Assembly (NCBI GenBank): GCA_902488815.1
Contig: CABTXP010000058.1
Location: 1 to 6,126 of the forward strand
Length of the DNA: 6,126 bases
Direction: 5' to 3'
Source: an uncultured Eubacteriales bacterium
GTDB lineage: Bacteria; Bacillota; Clostridia; Tissierellales; Peptoniphilaceae
In this document: piece after piece, positions 4,954 to 6,126 of the stretch
How positions within the stretch are numbered: the first letter of the stretch is position 1
Layout: every line of letters starts with the position of its first letter
Made by a program: the position numbers and the translations under genes
Notes under the pieces: model-generated
What the model saw: only the letters and a program-made list of their open reading frames with translations
Told to the model about the DNA's origin: nothing
Databases searched by the model: none

Positions 4954-6126
4954 AAAAATACGAATTACTTTCCCCTGCAGGAGACATGGACTCTTTAATC
5001 GCTGCCGTTAAGGCAGGTGCAGATGCCGTGTATCTTGGAGGAGAGGAATTTAGTGCGAGGAAAAAGGCGAAGAATTTTTCTAAAGAAGAATTAAAGACCG
5101 CCATATTATATTGCCATATGAGAATGGTGAAGGTTTATGTTGCCATAAATACTATACTCACTGATGAGGAAGTCTTTATGGCTTTTTCCTATGTAAAATT
5201 TTTGCGTGAAATCGGCGTGGACGGATTAATAGTTCAGGACATTGGCCTTGCAAAAGTTTTGCGGGACAATTTCACGGGCCTTGAACTTCACGCCTCAACT
5301 CAAATGAGTATTAATTCCTATTCCGGAGCAAAAATGTTAAAGGAAATGGGATTTCATCGTGTGGTAGTGGCAAGGGAGTGTCCGCTGTCCGAAATAGAAA
5401 AAATAAAGAGCCTTGGCATTGAAGTGGAAGGCTTTATTCACGGCGCACTTTGCATCTCCTATTCGGGACAATGTCTTATGAGCTCCATGATCGGCGGCAG
5501 AAGCGGCAACAGGGGAGAGTGCGCTCAACCTTGTCGCAAGAGATATGAAATACTTGATGAAAATAAAAACAAAATAAGTGCCAAGGGCGAGTATGTACTT
5601 TCGGCTCGAGACTTGGCAAGCTTTAACACAATAAAAGAAATGATTGATGCCGGTGTTTATTCTCTTAAAATTGAAGGACGTATGAAGAGACCTGAGTATG
5701 TGTACCAAGTGACAAAGACCTACAGAGAAATTTTGGAAGGACACTTTAACAAGGAAGATGTAGAAAAAACTCGCGCTCTCTTCAACAGAAAATTTACTAG
5801 GGGCATCGGGCACAATGAAAGAGGAGAGGACTTTATAAGCTACGACAGGCCTTCCAACAGAGGAGTTGTAGTGGGAGAAGTCTTAAAAAAATCAAAGGAC
5901 GGCTATATTTTAAAGTTCTCTGAGGATATTGTTAAAGGCGATGAGCTGGAATTTTCTTTAAAAAACACCGAAACTTTTAAAATTTTATCTCCAATTGAGT
6001 GTCAAAAGGATAAGACTGTAGAGTTTCCCACCACGAGAGATTTAAAACCCAAGTCGGAAATTAGAAGGCTAAACTCCGTGGAGCTGATAAAGAGTATAAA
6101 CGAAGAAATTAATTCAAAAAATTTAA
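4950..6126 (+). CDS. U32 family protein, RlhA-like (N-terminal 392 residues, 3' end outside window)
   Basis: The frame is open from ATG 4950 to the window end without a stop. Residues 5-32 form the typical U32 opening (ELLSPAGD, then AGADAVYLGG). EGFIHGALCISYSGQCLMS (160-178) fits the U32 signature exactly. Cys168, Cys175, Cys191 and Cys195 are the four family cysteines, known in characterised members to hold an iron-sulfur cluster. Although named peptidases, studied members hydroxylate RNA (RlhA on 23S rRNA, TrhP on tRNA uridine 34) or act in ubiquinone synthesis (UbiU/V). The block GRSGNRGECAQPCRKRYE resembles RlhA more than TrhP, and a beta-rich stretch after PSNRGVVVGEV (about 301-350) looks like the start of a DUF3656-type domain, so I expect a 600-800 residue protein. 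The start overlaps the zapA stop as ATGA and has only a weak GGAAAAG upstream (4936-4942), so translation probably depends on coupling. The family is sure; the exact substrate is inferred. Confidence 0.93.
   Translation, partial: MKKYELLSPAGDMDSLIAAVKAGADAVYLGGEEFSARKKAKNFSKEELKTAILYCHMRMVKVYVAINTILTDEEVFMAFSYVKFLREIGVDGLIVQDIGLAKVLRDNFTGLELHASTQMSINSYSGAKMLKEMGFHRVVVARECPLSEIEKIKSLGIEVEGFIHGALCISYSGQCLMSSMIGGRSGNRGECAQPCRKRYEILDENKNKISAKGEYVLSARDLASFNTIKEMIDAGVYSLKIEGRMKRPEYVYQVTKTYREILEGHFNKEDVEKTRALFNRKFTRGIGHNERGEDFISYDRPSNRGVVVGEVLKKSKDGYILKFSEDIVKGDELEFSLKNTETFKILSPIECQKDKTVEFPTTRDLKPKSEIRRLNSVELIKSINEEINSKNL

Noticed and set aside
5337..5813. A 158-codon open frame on the minus strand inside the U32 gene
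   Set aside because: It overlaps the diagnostic cysteine region of the U32 protein, its translation resembles no family, and it is best explained as an antisense shadow.
1..6126. A hidden mobile element, CRISPR array, phage or defence system
   Set aside because: I saw no direct-repeat array, transposase, integrase or unexplained coding stretch. Nearly all bases are accounted for by housekeeping genes and their signals.

Overview
The window is a stretch of core housekeeping DNA from a low-GC Gram-positive bacterium, most likely an anaerobe of the Clostridia/Tissierellia (Peptoniphilaceae-like) group. The evidence is the A/T-rich codon choice with many AGA and TTA codons, strong AGGAGG-type ribosome binding sites, a CCA-encoding tRNA gene, a Firmicutes-type PheS with a four-cysteine insert, and the gene order pheS-pheT-zapA-U32. 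The lineage is inferred from these features and is not proven.

Layout. Positions 1-670 hold the 3' end of rpoC (RNA polymerase beta'), which enters from the left and closes an operon with an intrinsic terminator (674-700). A second, perfect 13-bp hairpin (714-743) stands back to back with it. It ends a single tRNA-Cys(GCA) gene read on the minus strand (747-820). The tRNA has its own promoter (830-858). A divergent, near-consensus promoter (894-922) drives the plus-strand pheS operon. The rest of the window is one compact transcription unit: pheS (947-1972), pheT (2011-4392), zapA (4402-4953) and a U32-family gene that leaves the window on the right (4950-6126). I see no terminator between these four genes. 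pheT/zapA share a stop codon/Shine-Dalgarno overlap, and zapA/U32 share an ATGA start/stop overlap, so translation is probably coupled.

How the genes work together. PheS and PheT form the alpha2beta2 phenylalanyl-tRNA synthetase. ZapA is an FtsZ-ring stabiliser, here with an unusually long coiled-coil tail. The U32 protein carries the four-cysteine signature of this iron-sulfur family, and its sequence around the cysteines looks more like RlhA (23S rRNA hydroxylation) than TrhP (tRNA hydroxylation). The unit therefore joins tRNA charging, RNA modification and cell division, a set linked to growth rate.

No mobile element, CRISPR array, phage gene or clearly new system is visible. Points worth a second look are the very short pheS leader with no room for a T-box, the long ZapA tail, the tRNA-Cys with an almost absent 5' leader, and the end of the rpo operon at rpoC.
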